Positions 50,032 to 58,828 are shown, numbered from the stretch's first letter. The stretch is DNA of 64,000 nucleotides from Clostridiales bacterium (GCA_015055965.1 SVHG01000007.1:1-64000); one strand, 5' to 3'. Program-made: numbers and translations. The notes: generated from the letters alone by a model not told the origin.

Positions 50032-50894
50032 GAATAAGATTTAAAAACACCGCAAAGGTTTATTACTTTGCTCCCGGTAAAGAAAGGTTTAAAAAGGGTG
50101 ACGGAGTAATAGTTGAAACTGCGCGCGGTGTGGAGTTCGGTACGGTTACCATAGAGGTTAAGGAGGTTGACGATAGCGAAATCGTTCAACCCTTAAAGCC
50201 TATTATAAGAAAGGCAACCCAAGCCGATTTAGATAGATTAAAAAAGAATGAAGAAAAAGCGCCGGAAGCCGTTAAAATTTGCAACGAGAAGATTCTTGCT
50301 CGCGGATTAGATATGAAGCTTATAAACGCAGAATACACCTTTGACGGCAGTAAGGTTATCTTTTACTTTACCGCGCCCGGAAGAATTGACTTCCGCGATT
50401 TAGTTAAGGATTTAGCTTCCGTTTTTAGAATTAGAATAGAGCTTCGCCAAATAGGTATTCGTGATGAAACAAGACTTTTAGGCGGTATTGCGCCCTGTGG
50501 CAGACCTTGCTGCTGCGCAAGCTGTATGTCAGATTTTAAAAAGGTTTCTATTAAAATGGCTAAAACCCAAGGGCTTTCCTTAAACCCATCTAAAATAAGC
50601 GGGCTTTGCGGAAGACTTATGTGCTGTTTAGCTTATGAAAACGATTACTATAAAGAGGTTTACAAGAAAATGCCTAAAATCGGTAGCGACGTCGTTTCGC
50701 CAGACGGTAAGGGCACGGTTATTTCCGTTAATATGTTAACCTATAACGTAAAAGTTAAAATAGAAGCTAAAGACGGCTCTGTGGTTTATAAAGATTTCCA
50801 ATTAGAACAGCTTAAATCTATTAAAGCAAATACTGATGATGAAAAGCTAACTAAGGATGAGTTAGAGATTGCAAAAAGCTTCCGCGAAGACTAA
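50016..50894 (+). CDS. ricT: PSP1-domain protein RicT (YaaT)
   Basis: A 292-residue cytoplasmic protein with the PSP1 domain (about 1-180). In B. subtilis RicT works with YlbF (RicF) and YmcA (RicA) as an iron-sulfur complex that tunes RNase Y processing and sporulation/biofilm entry. The Cys cluster is present: CGRPCCCASC near 162-171, and a further GLCGRLMCC near 199. Adjacent segments GLSLNPSKISG and VSPDGKGTV are typical of the family. RBS GAGGAG lies inside holB; the genes overlap by 16 bp. A repeat element begins 3 bp past the stop. Confidence 0.93.
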   Translation: MAKIVGIRFKNTAKVYYFAPGKERFKKGDGVIVETARGVEFGTVTIEVKEVDDSEIVQPLKPIIRKATQADLDRLKKNEEKAPEAVKICNEKILARGLDMKLINAEYTFDGSKVIFYFTAPGRIDFRDLVKDLASVFRIRIELRQIGIRDETRLLGGIAPCGRPCCCASCMSDFKKVSIKMAKTQGLSLNPSKISGLCGRLMCCLAYENDYYKEVYKKMPKIGSDVVSPDGKGTVISVNMLTYNVKVKIEAKDGSVVYKDFQLEQLKSIKANTDDEKLTKDELEIAKSFRED

Positions 50895-50896
50895 AA

Positions 50897-51020
50897 AATA
50901 AACCTTATTTACTTCGCATTTGTCACAAAAACTGCGTTTTTGCGTCGGTTACGTACGCCAAGTACGCGCCCTCGCAAAATACTCGTTGTTTGTGCCAACT
51001 GCTCGCAACTAAGGCTTATT
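50897..51020. repeat. Modular inverted-end repeat, copy R5 (core C)
   Basis: Starts AATAAACCTTATTTAC and ends CAACTAAGGCTTATT. The core C interior contains CTTCGCATTTGTCACAAAAA, GGTTACGTACGCCAAGTACG and TTTGTGCCAACTGCTCGC. Confidence 0.8.
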
Positions 51021-51064
51021 TAGTGCCATAGCTATTAGCTTTTTTGTGTGTGATTAACTTTTAT

Positions 51065-51290
51065 TATATTTGCGTAAGCCTTATTCTATAATAAGAGCCA
51101 TCCCTAAATTTGCACGGGTGCGAACATCATTTTGCGATAGCAAAACATCATTTGAGCACACTCAAGCATCATTTGCTTTAGCAATATCATTGCGTAAGCC
51201 TTGCGCTTGCCTTCGGTCATGTACGCTAAAAGTACACTCCCTTCAGTCAATGCTCGGTTTCACCACTCTAGCTCGCATCTAGTGCTTATT
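51065..51290. repeat. Modular repeat R6: hairpin array HA3 joined to core A
   Basis: TTGCGTAAGCCTTATTCTAT leads into the array (leader AATAAGAGCCATCCCTAAAT) with stems TTTGCACGGGTGCGAA, TTTTGCGATAGCAAAA, TTTGAGCACACTCAA and ATTGC...GCAAT linked by CATCA. It is followed at 51191 by a core A (GCGTAAGCCTTGCGCTTGCC ... CTAGTGCTTATT). Confidence 0.75.
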
Positions 51291-51292
51291 TA

Positions 51293-51417
51293 CAATAATC
51301 CCTATCTGCTTCGTATTTGTCACGAAAACTCATATTTCTTTCGGTTGCGTACGCCAAGTACGCGCCCTCGCAAAATACTCGTTGTTTGTGCCAACTGCTC
51401 GCAACTAAGGCTTATTT
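51293..51417. repeat. Modular inverted-end repeat, copy R7 (core C)
   Basis: Starts AATAATCCCTATCTGC and ends CAACTAAGGCTTATT. The second half is almost identical to R5. Confidence 0.75.
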
Positions 51418-51700
51418 AGTGCCACAGCCATTCGCTTTAGTGTTTTATAGGCGAAGCCTTGCGTGAGTAAATCACACATTTATGCGTGTATGCAATCAAC
51501 GATTTATCGTTGTATGTAATCATTTACGTAGTAAACGTATGTAATCACACCGCAAGGTGTGTATATAATAAGAGCCATCCCTAAATTCGCACGGGTGCGA
51601 ACATCATTTTGCGGTAGCAAAACATCATTTGAGCAACGCTCAAACATCATTTGCTTTAGCATTATTATTGCGTAAGCCTTGCGCTTGCCTTCGGTTACGT
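51418..51700. repeat. Modular repeat R8: two kinds of hairpin array in series
   Basis: GGCGAAGCCTTGCG opens an array (51461-51565) with stems ACACATTTATGCGTGT, CAACGATTTATCGTTG, CATTTACGTAGTAAACG and CACACCGCAAGGTGTG, joined by ATGCAATCA or ATGTAATCA. The CATCA-linked array with its usual leader follows (51566-51680). A degraded core A tail follows to about 51715. Apart from these repeats, the ricT-prfB gap holds no gene; 51716-51854 is AT-rich. Confidence 0.75.
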
Positions 51701-51854
51701 ATGCTAAAGTGCATTACCTTGATAGAATATAATTTTTTGTTTTATATATTTATATAGTTAAAGAAATACTTTTACTTTGGTAGTAGTAACCTTTCTAAAC
51801 TGCGGTTAACGAGGCTATTGCCACACTTTTAGTTAAATTGTTAGGAGATTGCGT

Positions 51855-52953
51855 ATGTTAAGAACTGATATTTACACTCAAAAAATACGTCAACTTCGAG
51901 ACACCCTGAAAGAGGCAGGGTACTCTCTTTGACGTTGATAAATTAAGAGAGGAACAAAAGGATTTAGAAGCTCAGCTAGAGCTTCCCGAGGTGTGGGGGG
52001 ATTTGGAAAGATCCACTCAGGTATCTAAAAAGCTTCAACAAATTAAAAATAAGCTTGCCGTATACGATAAAACCGTTCAAGCGGTAGACGACGTAGAAGA
52101 TTTTCTTGTTTTAGTAGAAGAAGAAAACGACGAAAGCTACGCCCCCGATATAGAGCGTGATTTAGAAAAGGCAGAAAATGATATTGAAGAATTAAGACTT
52201 CAAACCCTTCTTCGCGGTAAGTACGACGGTTGTGACGCGCTTATGACCTTACACGCCGGAGCAGGCGGAACTGAAGCGTGCGACTGGACGGAAATGCTTT
52301 ACAGAATGTATATCTGTTATGCAGAAAAGCACGATTTTAAGATTACCGAATATGATAGACTTCCCGGTGATGAAGCGGGTATTAAAAGCGTCACCTTTAA
52401 GGTGGAAGGGGATAACGCGTACGGCTATTTAAAGGCAGAAAAGGGAGTTCACCGCTTGGTAAGAATTTCCCCCTTTGACTCTAACGCAAGAAGACATACG
52501 TCATTTTCTTCGGTAGAGGCAATGCCGGAAATAGAAGATACTAACGAAGTAGTTATCCGCGCGGAGGATTTAAAGGTTGATACCTACCGTTCAAGCGGTG
52601 CTGGAGGTCAGCACGTTAACAAAACGGAATCGGCAATAAGAATCACCCATATACCCACGGGTATTATAGTTGCTTGCCAAAACGAAAGAAGTCAGGTGCA
52701 AAACAGAGAGCGCGCTATGAAAATGCTTATGAGTAAGCTTATAGAAAAGCGCGAAAGCGAAAGACTTGCAGAAGAGGCTTCTATTAAAGGCGAAATTAAA
52801 AAAATTGAATGGGGCAGTCAAATACGCTCTTACGTATTTTGCCCTTATACTATGGTAAAGGATCACCGCACCGGTTGTGAAACGGGTAACGTTAACGCCG
52901 TTATGGACGGGGATATAGATGCCTTCATTATAGAATATCTTAAGAAATCATAA
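51855..52953 (+). CDS. prfB: Peptide chain release factor 2 (programmed +1 frameshift)
   Basis: Releases finished proteins at UGA and UAA codons. Two segments make the protein: 25 codons from ATG 51855, then an in-frame TGA at codon 26 (51930-51932) within CTTTGAC. Reading resumes in the +1 frame at GAC 51931 and continues to 52953, giving about 365 residues, the normal RF2 length. The GGQ motif (SSGAGGQHVNKTES) and the RF2-type codon-recognition SPF (VRISPFDSNARR) are present. The low-RF2 autoregulatory frameshift is the classical arrangement. The internal Shine-Dalgarno-like GGG is 6 bases from CTT, further than the 3 bases of E. coli. RBS AGGAG precedes the ATG. Confidence 0.97.
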
Positions 52954-52964
52954 TAGGTGTTCTA

Positions 52965-54011
52965 ATGAGTTATTATGAAAGTGTAAAAGCGCATCCTATA
53001 AAGGAAGACGCAATAATATTAGCTATAGAATCATCTTGTGATGAAACTGCCTGTGCTATCTTGCAAGGTCGAAACAACCTGCTAGCTTCCGAAATAGAAA
53101 GCTCTATGACTGAGCACGTTAGATTTGGCGGCGTTGTTCCCGAAATTGCTTCAAGAGCGCACACAACCGCCGTTTCTACCGTTGTGGAAAGGGCTTTGCA
53201 AAAATCGGGAAAGAGCTTGCAGGATATAGATGCTATTGCCGTAACCTACGGCTCTGGGCTTTTAGGGGCGCTGCTGGTTGGCGTTTCTTACGCAAAGGCG
53301 TTAGCCTTTTCTTTGGGAGTGCCTTTAATTCCGGTAAGCCATATTAGGGGGCATTTGGCGGCAATATATCTTGCCGATAAAGAGCTTAAGCCACCCTTTA
53401 TTTCCTTGCTTGCAAGCGGTGGGCATACCGCTATTATAGAGGTTAAAAGCTACGACGAGTTTGAAATTTTAGGCGGAACGCTAGACGACGCCGTTGGCGA
53501 AGCCTTTGATAAGGTTGCAAGGGTATTGGGCTTATCTTATCCCGGTGGCCCTAACGTGGAAAAGCTTGCTCTGCAGGGCGAGCCAAGCGTTCAGCTTCCA
53601 CTTATGCTAAAAGGCAAGGGCGGTTACGATTTTTCTTATAGTGGATTAAAAACTGCGGTTATAAATTACGTTCACAATCAAACCCAGCAGGGCAAGGAAG
53701 TTAACAAGGCAGACGTAGCTTGCTCCTTTCAAAAGGCTGCGGTAGACGTTTTAATAGATAAATGTATATTAGCCGCTCGCGAAAAAGGGCTAAATTGCAT
53801 TACTGCAGGCGGTGGAGTAGTGGCTAACGGATATTTAAGATTTAAGCTTGCAGCTAAGTGTGAAAAGAAGGGTATTAAGGTGGTATTACCTCCAAAGAGC
53901 CTTTGTACGGATAACGCCGCTATGATTGCAGCGGAGGGCTATATACAGTATTTGAAGGGTAACTTTGCGGATTTATCCTTAAACGCCGTTGCAAGAGTGC
54001 CTTTAAAATAA
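52965..54011 (+). CDS. tsaD: tRNA N6-adenosine threonylcarbamoyltransferase TsaD
   Basis: Transfers the threonylcarbamoyl group to A37 of ANN-decoding tRNAs, working with TsaB and TsaE. The 348 residues have an ASKHA fold. Visible are the opening ILAIESSCDETACAI, the metal-binding histidines in HIRGHLAAIYL and the SLLASGGHTAII phosphate loop. A further signature is SYPGGPNVEKLA. A short N-terminal extension (MSYYESVKAHPIKED) precedes the usual start. It follows prfB by 11 bp and is probably co-transcribed. Confidence 0.96.
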   Translation: MSYYESVKAHPIKEDAIILAIESSCDETACAILQGRNNLLASEIESSMTEHVRFGGVVPEIASRAHTTAVSTVVERALQKSGKSLQDIDAIAVTYGSGLLGALLVGVSYAKALAFSLGVPLIPVSHIRGHLAAIYLADKELKPPFISLLASGGHTAIIEVKSYDEFEILGGTLDDAVGEAFDKVARVLGLSYPGGPNVEKLALQGEPSVQLPLMLKGKGGYDFSYSGLKTAVINYVHNQTQQGKEVNKADVACSFQKAAVDVLIDKCILAAREKGLNCITAGGGVVANGYLRFKLAAKCEKKGIKVVLPPKSLCTDNAAMIAAEGYIQYLKGNFADLSLNAVARVPLK

Positions 54012-54081
54012 TATATTATTTAGCTAAAAAGGCGCGTTTAGTGCAAAAAAATAAAAAAAACGATATTTTTAAAAGAAAGTA

Positions 54082-54110
54082 TTGACAAAAATTCCATAAA
54101 TTTGTATAAT
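54082..54110 (+). promoter_or_regulatory. Promoter of the second LRR lipoprotein
   Basis: A perfect consensus: TTGACA, 17 bp, TATAAT. Confidence 0.85.
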
Positions 54111-54123
54111 ACTGCTTGAGGGC

Positions 54124-54176
54124 GAGTGATTTTTTAAATTACGCGTGCTTCGTCACTAGCTATTAGTGAGTTTTTT
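54124..54176 (+). promoter_or_regulatory. Possible attenuator in the LRR lipoprotein leader
   Basis: A terminator-like hairpin TCACTA / TAGTGA (54153-54169) is followed by six Ts, only 15 bp before the start codon. An upstream GAGTGA (54124-54129) can pair with the same TCACT, giving an alternative fold. This is the layout of a transcription attenuator, but no ligand-binding domain is recognised. Confidence 0.4.
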
Positions 54177-54190
54177 CATAGGAGTTAATT

Positions 54191-54874
54191 ATGAAAGCTT
54201 TAAAGAAACTGTTTGCTCTTATTTTAATAGGATGTCTTGCTCTATCTGCTTTAAGCGGTTGCTTAAAAGGTCCTAAGGATTACCTTCCTTCAGACGAGAA
54301 TCTCTTTGATTTCGTTCAGCTTAACGACGGTACTTATTCCGTTGCTTTAAAGGCTGGCGCAGAAATTCCTGAAAACGAAGCGTTAAAGCTTCCCAACGCC
54401 TATAACGGTAAAGCCGTTACTCAGGTTGCCGAAAACGGTTTTAAGGAAAGCGCCGTTAAGGAAGTTCAAATTCCCGCAAGCATCAAGGTAATCGGTAAAA
54501 CCGCCTTTTACGGCTGCGTTTCACTTTCTTCCGTTTATTTTTATAACGGCGTAAGCGAAATTCAAGCAGGCGCGTTTTACGGCTGTTCTTCTATTGAAGA
54601 GCTTACTTTACCTTCTTCTTTAAAGGTTATTGGCGAATCTGCATTTGCTGCAACCTCTATTATTAGCCTTCAATTACCTGCCGGCTTAGAAACGGTTGGT
54701 AGCTTTGCCTTTGCTTATTGCGAAAGACTTGCTCAGGTTAGTATTTCTCACACCGTAAGATCTTTAGCAGAAAACGCTTTCGTTGGTTCTAACGAAGATA
54801 AAATTGAATTTACTATTTCTGCTTCAAGCAATTATTATAAGCTGGAAAACGGCAAGCCCGTTAAAATCTCATAA
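54191..54874 (+). CDS. Short leucine-rich-repeat (BspA-type) lipoprotein
   Basis: A 227-residue surface lipoprotein. The signal peptide ends in lipobox ALSGC (Cys24). After a linker (about 25-85), LRR_5 units recur: AFYGCVSLSSVYF, AFYGCSSIEELTLP and AFAYCERLAQVSI, about 23 residues apart. It resembles the first LRR lipoprotein (30340) but is shorter. Adhesion or binding is likely, the ligand unknown. RBS AGGAG. Confidence 0.87.
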   Translation: MKALKKLFALILIGCLALSALSGCLKGPKDYLPSDENLFDFVQLNDGTYSVALKAGAEIPENEALKLPNAYNGKAVTQVAENGFKESAVKEVQIPASIKVIGKTAFYGCVSLSSVYFYNGVSEIQAGAFYGCSSIEELTLPSSLKVIGESAFAATSIISLQLPAGLETVGSFAFAYCERLAQVSISHTVRSLAENAFVGSNEDKIEFTISASSNYYKLENGKPVKIS

Positions 54875-54892
54875 CCCATAAAAACAACGTAT

Positions 54893-54921
54893 AAGCCGTT
54901 AGCTTTTGCTTTCGGCTTTTT
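54893..54921 (+). terminator. LRR lipoprotein terminator
   Basis: Nested stem AAGCCG / CGGCTT with inner AGC / GCT, followed by Ts. Confidence 0.75.
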
Positions 54922-54945
54922 GTATATAATCAAGCGAAAACCTTG

Positions 54946-54973
54946 TTTATCGACTTATAGCCCTATTTGTTTA
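54946..54973 (+). repeat. 28-bp dispersed motif, copy 9
   Basis: Copy TTTATCGACTTATAGCCCTA followed by TTTGTTT, about 20 bp before the udk start. Confidence 0.55.
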
Positions 54974-54990
54974 CGAAGGAGAAGATTATT

Positions 54991-55605
54991 ATGGAGCATT
55001 TAGTAATAGGTATTTGTGGCGGAACAGGTAGTGGAAAAACCACCTTGGCGCAAAAAATTTACGAAGCGTTAAAGGATGATGCGCTACATATCAGTATGGA
55101 CTGTTACTATAAAAACAACGCGCACTTACCCTTTGAAGAAAGAATTAAAACTAACTACGACCACCCGGACGCGTTTGATAGCGATTTACTCGTAGAGCAC
55201 GTAAAAAAACTCAAAGAGGGGGAATCAATCAGTTATCCTACTTACGATTTTTCCACACATCTTCGCGGTGAAAAATGGGTTTATGCGGAAAGTAAAAAGG
55301 TTATAATAATAGAAGGTATTATGCTTTTTGCCGTTCCGGAAATCGTTGAGCTTTTGGATTATAAGATTTTCGTTGATACTGATGCGGACGTACGTATTTT
55401 AAGAAGAATGCTTCGCGACGTTAAGGAAAGGGGAAGAACCTTAGATTCGGTTGCTAACCAATATTTAGAAACGGTTAAGCCCATGCACGAAGCTTATATA
55501 GAGCCCTTTAAAAAGAGATATAGCGATATTATAGTGCCTGAAGGCGGTTATAATAAGAACGCTTTTGATATGATAGTAAGCACTATCGTAGATAAGATTA
55601 AATAA
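54991..55605 (+). CDS. udk: Uridine kinase
   Basis: Phosphorylates uridine or cytidine in pyrimidine salvage. It has 204 residues from the ATG at 54991, chosen because AAGGAGAAG is well placed; a TTG at 54967 is in frame but unneeded. P-loop GGTGSGKTT (about 9-17), DCYYKNN and DHPDAFD segments and a YDF-x-TH motif are typical. It is a stand-alone gene followed by the 28-bp motif and a terminator. Confidence 0.95.
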   Translation: MEHLVIGICGGTGSGKTTLAQKIYEALKDDALHISMDCYYKNNAHLPFEERIKTNYDHPDAFDSDLLVEHVKKLKEGESISYPTYDFSTHLRGEKWVYAESKKVIIIEGIMLFAVPEIVELLDYKIFVDTDADVRILRRMLRDVKERGRTLDSVANQYLETVKPMHEAYIEPFKKRYSDIIVPEGGYNKNAFDMIVSTIVDKIK

Positions 55606-55619
55606 GGCCCTAATAGCCG

Positions 55620-55647
55620 TTAATCGCGCTATAGCGTGGTTTTTTAT
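55620..55647 (+). repeat. 28-bp dispersed motif, copy 10
   Basis: Copy TTAATCGCGCTATAGCGTGG followed by six Ts, 14 bp after the udk stop. Its CGCTATAGCG core is a perfect palindrome. Confidence 0.6.
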
Positions 55648-55695
55648 GATAATTTTATTTAAAACGAAGGCTTTTTATGAAGAAAAACAACAAAT

Positions 55696-55726
55696 AGGTA
55701 AGCTTAACTACGGCTTACCTTTTTTA
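55696..55726 (+). terminator. Terminator downstream of udk
   Basis: Stem AGGTAAGC / GCTTACCT with a 9-nt loop, then TTTTTTATTTTT. Confidence 0.8.
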
Positions 55727-55820
55727 TTTTTCTTTAAAGATGGGTAAGTCGTTTGCTTTTAATGGGTTTTCTCTTAAAGAGAAAAAAATACTATAATTAG
55801 CGGATTTTATTAGAAAATGA

Positions 55821-55849
55821 TTGAAAAAATGACGTGAGTGTGTTATAAT
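55821..55849 (+). promoter_or_regulatory. lgt promoter
   Basis: TTGAAA, 17 bp, TATAAT. Confidence 0.75.
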
Positions 55850-55903
55850 ACAGTATAATCAAAAAAACAAATACGCCCTTTAGGGCGTTTAATAGGAGGA
55901 ATT

Positions 55904-56737
55904 ATGTTCCCTAATCCCATACTTTCTATAGGCGATACTCATATTTACTTATACGGCCTTTTGATTGCACTAGGTATTCTTGCATGCTTTTTCGTGCTTT
56001 TTCAATACAGTAAAAGAGCGGGAATTCCTAACGAATACGTAGATTTTGCCTTTTATAACGGAATTGCTTCAATCGTAATCGGCTTTATCGGTTCTGCTCT
56101 TTGGCATGGATTGTTCCAATATATAGAGGACGTAAAAAACGGAGTTCCTAACCCTCAATTTAGCATTAAGTCGGGTATTACTGCGATCGGTGGCTTAGCA
56201 ACTGGCGCTCTTACCTTTATCGTTATTTGCTTAATCTTCCGCAAAAAATATCCTTTTTCATTAACTAAGCTCGTAGCAGTTGCTCCTATGTGCATGATAA
56301 TTGCTCACGCCTTTGGCAGAATGGGCTGTTTAATGGCGGGCTGCTGTCACGGCGAATATTTAGGTCAAGAATACGTTTTTGGCGGAATCAGAATGGACGG
56401 AACTAACGGTTGGGGATATTACGTGCCCACCCAGCTTTACGAAGCGTTATTCCTTTTCCTTTTATTCACCGTTTTAACCTTGCTTTTATACAAAAAAGAT
56501 TTTGAATACAGCTTACCCGTATATCTTGCTTCTTACGGCGTTTGGAGATTTATTATTGAGTTTGCAAGAGCAGACGATAGAGGTGCTTTTATAGGTAGCT
56601 TAACCCCTTCACAAACGTTATCAATAGTTTTAGTTGCTTTATCAGTTCCTGCTTACTTTATTTTAAAGCATTTCCTAGCTAAAAAGCGCGCTTACGAGGC
56701 AAGCTTACCTACTGCAGCCGCAGAAACGGAAGAATAA
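55904..56737 (+). CDS. lgt: Prolipoprotein diacylglyceryl transferase
   Basis: The first enzyme of lipoprotein maturation, attaching diacylglycerol to the lipobox Cys on the membrane's outer face. The 277 residues contain about seven helices. The family signature is HAFGRMGCLMAGCCHGE (about 134-150) with the essential His and Arg. A further Arg sits in YGVWRFIIEFARADDRG. It serves the many lipoproteins of this window, together with lspA downstream. RBS AGGAGG. Confidence 0.95.
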   Translation: MFPNPILSIGDTHIYLYGLLIALGILACFFVLFQYSKRAGIPNEYVDFAFYNGIASIVIGFIGSALWHGLFQYIEDVKNGVPNPQFSIKSGITAIGGLATGALTFIVICLIFRKKYPFSLTKLVAVAPMCMIIAHAFGRMGCLMAGCCHGEYLGQEYVFGGIRMDGTNGWGYYVPTQLYEALFLFLLFTVLTLLLYKKDFEYSLPVYLASYGVWRFIIEFARADDRGAFIGSLTPSQTLSIVLVALSVPAYFILKHFLAKKRAYEASLPTAAAETEE

Positions 56738-56803
56738 TTTAACTTTAGCGCATATAAAAAGTTTTAACTGTTGATATTTTCTTAGATTAAAGGAGGAAAA
56801 TAT

Positions 56804-57379
56804 ATGGAAAAAACAAAAGAAAACAAAATTTCAAGATTAACTGCAATTATCATTTCGCTAATAATTACGTTGGTAATTTCCGGCGTTGCAACCATTATTG
56901 CAGGACTTCAGCTTCAAGATAGGGAAAGCGGATGGTTTGTGGTTGCTACTATCTTAATAGGCATAGCAACCGCCTGCTTAACCTTTGGCGTTTCACAAAT
57001 GGTTATCGGCGCAATCTACAAAACCAAGATATTATTGGCAATTTCTGCCGTTATAACCTTCTTAGCAATAATATTCACCTTATTCATTTTGGCAATTTTT
57101 GCAATTAAATGGTGGATACTTTTAATTATTGCGTTAACTTGCATTCCTATTTTATTGCTAGTAATAATGCTCGTTTATAGGAAGAATATGGTTTTAGTTT
57201 TTGATAACGAAAAAGCTGACTACGTAGATTATAAAACGCGCGAAGAATTAAAAAAGGAAGATCAACTTTGGTACGCGCAAGAAAACAGTAACGTTTATTA
57301 CCAAAAGCGTAAAGAACGTGATGAAGAAAATCCTCAAGAAGAGGAAGAGGAGCTTCCCGAAATCAAATCATTTAAGTAG
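56804..57379 (+). CDS. Unknown small membrane protein
   Basis: I do not recognise this 191-residue protein. About four hydrophobic helices span residues 8-130. An acidic, charged C-terminal tail follows (about 140-191, ending QEEEEELPEIKSFK) and is probably cytoplasmic. No motif suggests a function. RBS AAGGAGG. It is the next gene after lgt and lies just 9 bp before pncB, so it probably belongs to a lgt-pncB-lspA transcription unit. Confidence 0.75.
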   Translation: MEKTKENKISRLTAIIISLIITLVISGVATIIAGLQLQDRESGWFVVATILIGIATACLTFGVSQMVIGAIYKTKILLAISAVITFLAIIFTLFILAIFAIKWWILLIIALTCIPILLLVIMLVYRKNMVLVFDNEKADYVDYKTREELKKEDQLWYAQENSNVYYQKRKERDEENPQEEEEELPEIKSFK

Positions 57380-57388
57380 AGGTCTATT

Positions 57389-58828
57389 ATGGAAAAAAGA
57401 AATCTCACGCTGCTTACCGACCTTTATCAATTAACCATGATGAACGGCTATTATCTTAAAGGCCGACACGAGCAAGTTGCTATATTCGACCTATTCTTCC
57501 GCCCCAATAAGCTAATAACTTATTCTCTAGCTGCAGGGCTTGAACAGGCTGTGGATTATATTTTAAACTTAAACTTCGGCAAAGAAGAAATAGAATATCT
57601 TCGCTCTTTAAATTTATTCGACGAGGGATTTTTAAATTACCTTGCGAATATGAAATTTACCGGGGACGTTTACGCCCTTCCTGAAGGCACGGTGGTTTTC
57701 CCCGGCGAACCTATTTTAACTGTAAAAGCGCCCATTATTCAAGCTCAGCTTATAGAAACGGCGCTACTTAATATTTTAAATCACCAAACGCTAATTGCTT
57801 CTAAGGCGGCAAAGGTTTGCAACGCCGCTAAGGGGGATAACGTGCTTGAATTCGGGCTTCGCAGGGCTCAAGGGCCTGATGCGGGCTTATACGGCGCAAG
57901 GGCTGCAATTATCGGTGGATGCACCTCAACCTCTAACGTTTTAGCAGGTCAAATGTTTGACGTTAAGGTTTCAGGCACGCACGCGCACAGCTGGGTAATG
58001 AATTTCCCCACCGAGTACGACGCTTTTATGGCGTACGCGCAAATTTATCCCGATTCTGCGTTGCTTTTGGTTGATACCTACAACACCTTAAAAAGCGGTG
58101 TTCCAAACGCAATTAAGGTGTTTGACGAGTTAAAAAAGCAAGGTCATAAACCGCTTGGTATTAGATTAGACTCCGGCGACTTAGCTTACCTTTCTAAAAA
58201 GGCAAGGGAAATGCTAGACGAGGCCGGCTATCCGGACGCTATTATTTGCGCTTCAGGCGACTTAGACGAGTATTCAATAGCATCTTTAAAGAGTCAAGGC
58301 GCAAAGATTTCACTTTGGGGTGTTGGCACGAAGCTTATAACCAGCTCTGAAATGCCTGCCTTAGGCGGTGTTTACAAGCTATCCGGAATGGTAGAAGAGG
58401 ACGGTAGTATTACCCCCAAAATTAAGCTTTCAGATAACAGCGTAAAGATAACAAACCCCGGCTTTAAGAGTATATACAGGGTTTACGTTAACGGCAAGGC
58501 AGAAGCGGATTTAATTTGCTTACGTGGCGAAAAAATAGATACCACCAAGCCCTTAACCCTTTACCATCCCACCGAAAGATGGAAATGTATTACCTTTGAA
58601 AATTACGAGCTTCGCGAGTTATCCGTTAAGGTAATAGAAAACGGCAAGCTTTACTATAAGCTTCCCCCGTTAAAGGAAATAGCTCTTTACGCAAAGAGTG
58701 AGCTAGAAACCTTCTGGGAGGAATATACTAGAATAGATAATCCCCACATTTACAAGGTGGATTTATCAGACGGATTATACGCGTTGAAAACTGATATGAT
58801 TAAGCAAATAAGGGGAGATAAGGCTTGA
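57389..58828 (+). CDS. pncB: Nicotinate phosphoribosyltransferase
   Basis: Makes nicotinate mononucleotide in NAD salvage. The 479 residues match the family. Signatures are LLTDLYQLTMMNGYYL at the N-terminus, the catalytic-His region GTHAHSWVMNF (about 202) and FGLRRAQGPDAG (about 155). The phosphoribosyl-binding IRLDSGDLAYLS follows, and SLWGVGTKLIT is also present. Its stop overlaps the next gene's TTG start (TTGA). Confidence 0.95.
   Translation: MEKRNLTLLTDLYQLTMMNGYYLKGRHEQVAIFDLFFRPNKLITYSLAAGLEQAVDYILNLNFGKEEIEYLRSLNLFDEGFLNYLANMKFTGDVYALPEGTVVFPGEPILTVKAPIIQAQLIETALLNILNHQTLIASKAAKVCNAAKGDNVLEFGLRRAQGPDAGLYGARAAIIGGCTSTSNVLAGQMFDVKVSGTHAHSWVMNFPTEYDAFMAYAQIYPDSALLLVDTYNTLKSGVPNAIKVFDELKKQGHKPLGIRLDSGDLAYLSKKAREMLDEAGYPDAIICASGDLDEYSIASLKSQGAKISLWGVGTKLITSSEMPALGGVYKLSGMVEEDGSITPKIKLSDNSVKITNPGFKSIYRVYVNGKAEADLICLRGEKIDTTKPLTLYHPTERWKCITFENYELRELSVKVIENGKLYYKLPPLKEIALYAKSELETFWEEYTRIDNPHIYKVDLSDGLYALKTDMIKQIRGDKA

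Noticed and set aside
51855..51990. prfB as a pseudogene broken by a stop codon
   Set aside because: The in-frame TGA at codon 26 in CTTTGAC is the classical programmed frameshift of RF2, and the rest of the gene is intact.
55679..55699. Tiny ORF MKKNNK with an AAGG upstream
   Set aside because: Six codons next to a terminator with no supporting evidence; it may be a leader peptide but cannot be supported.
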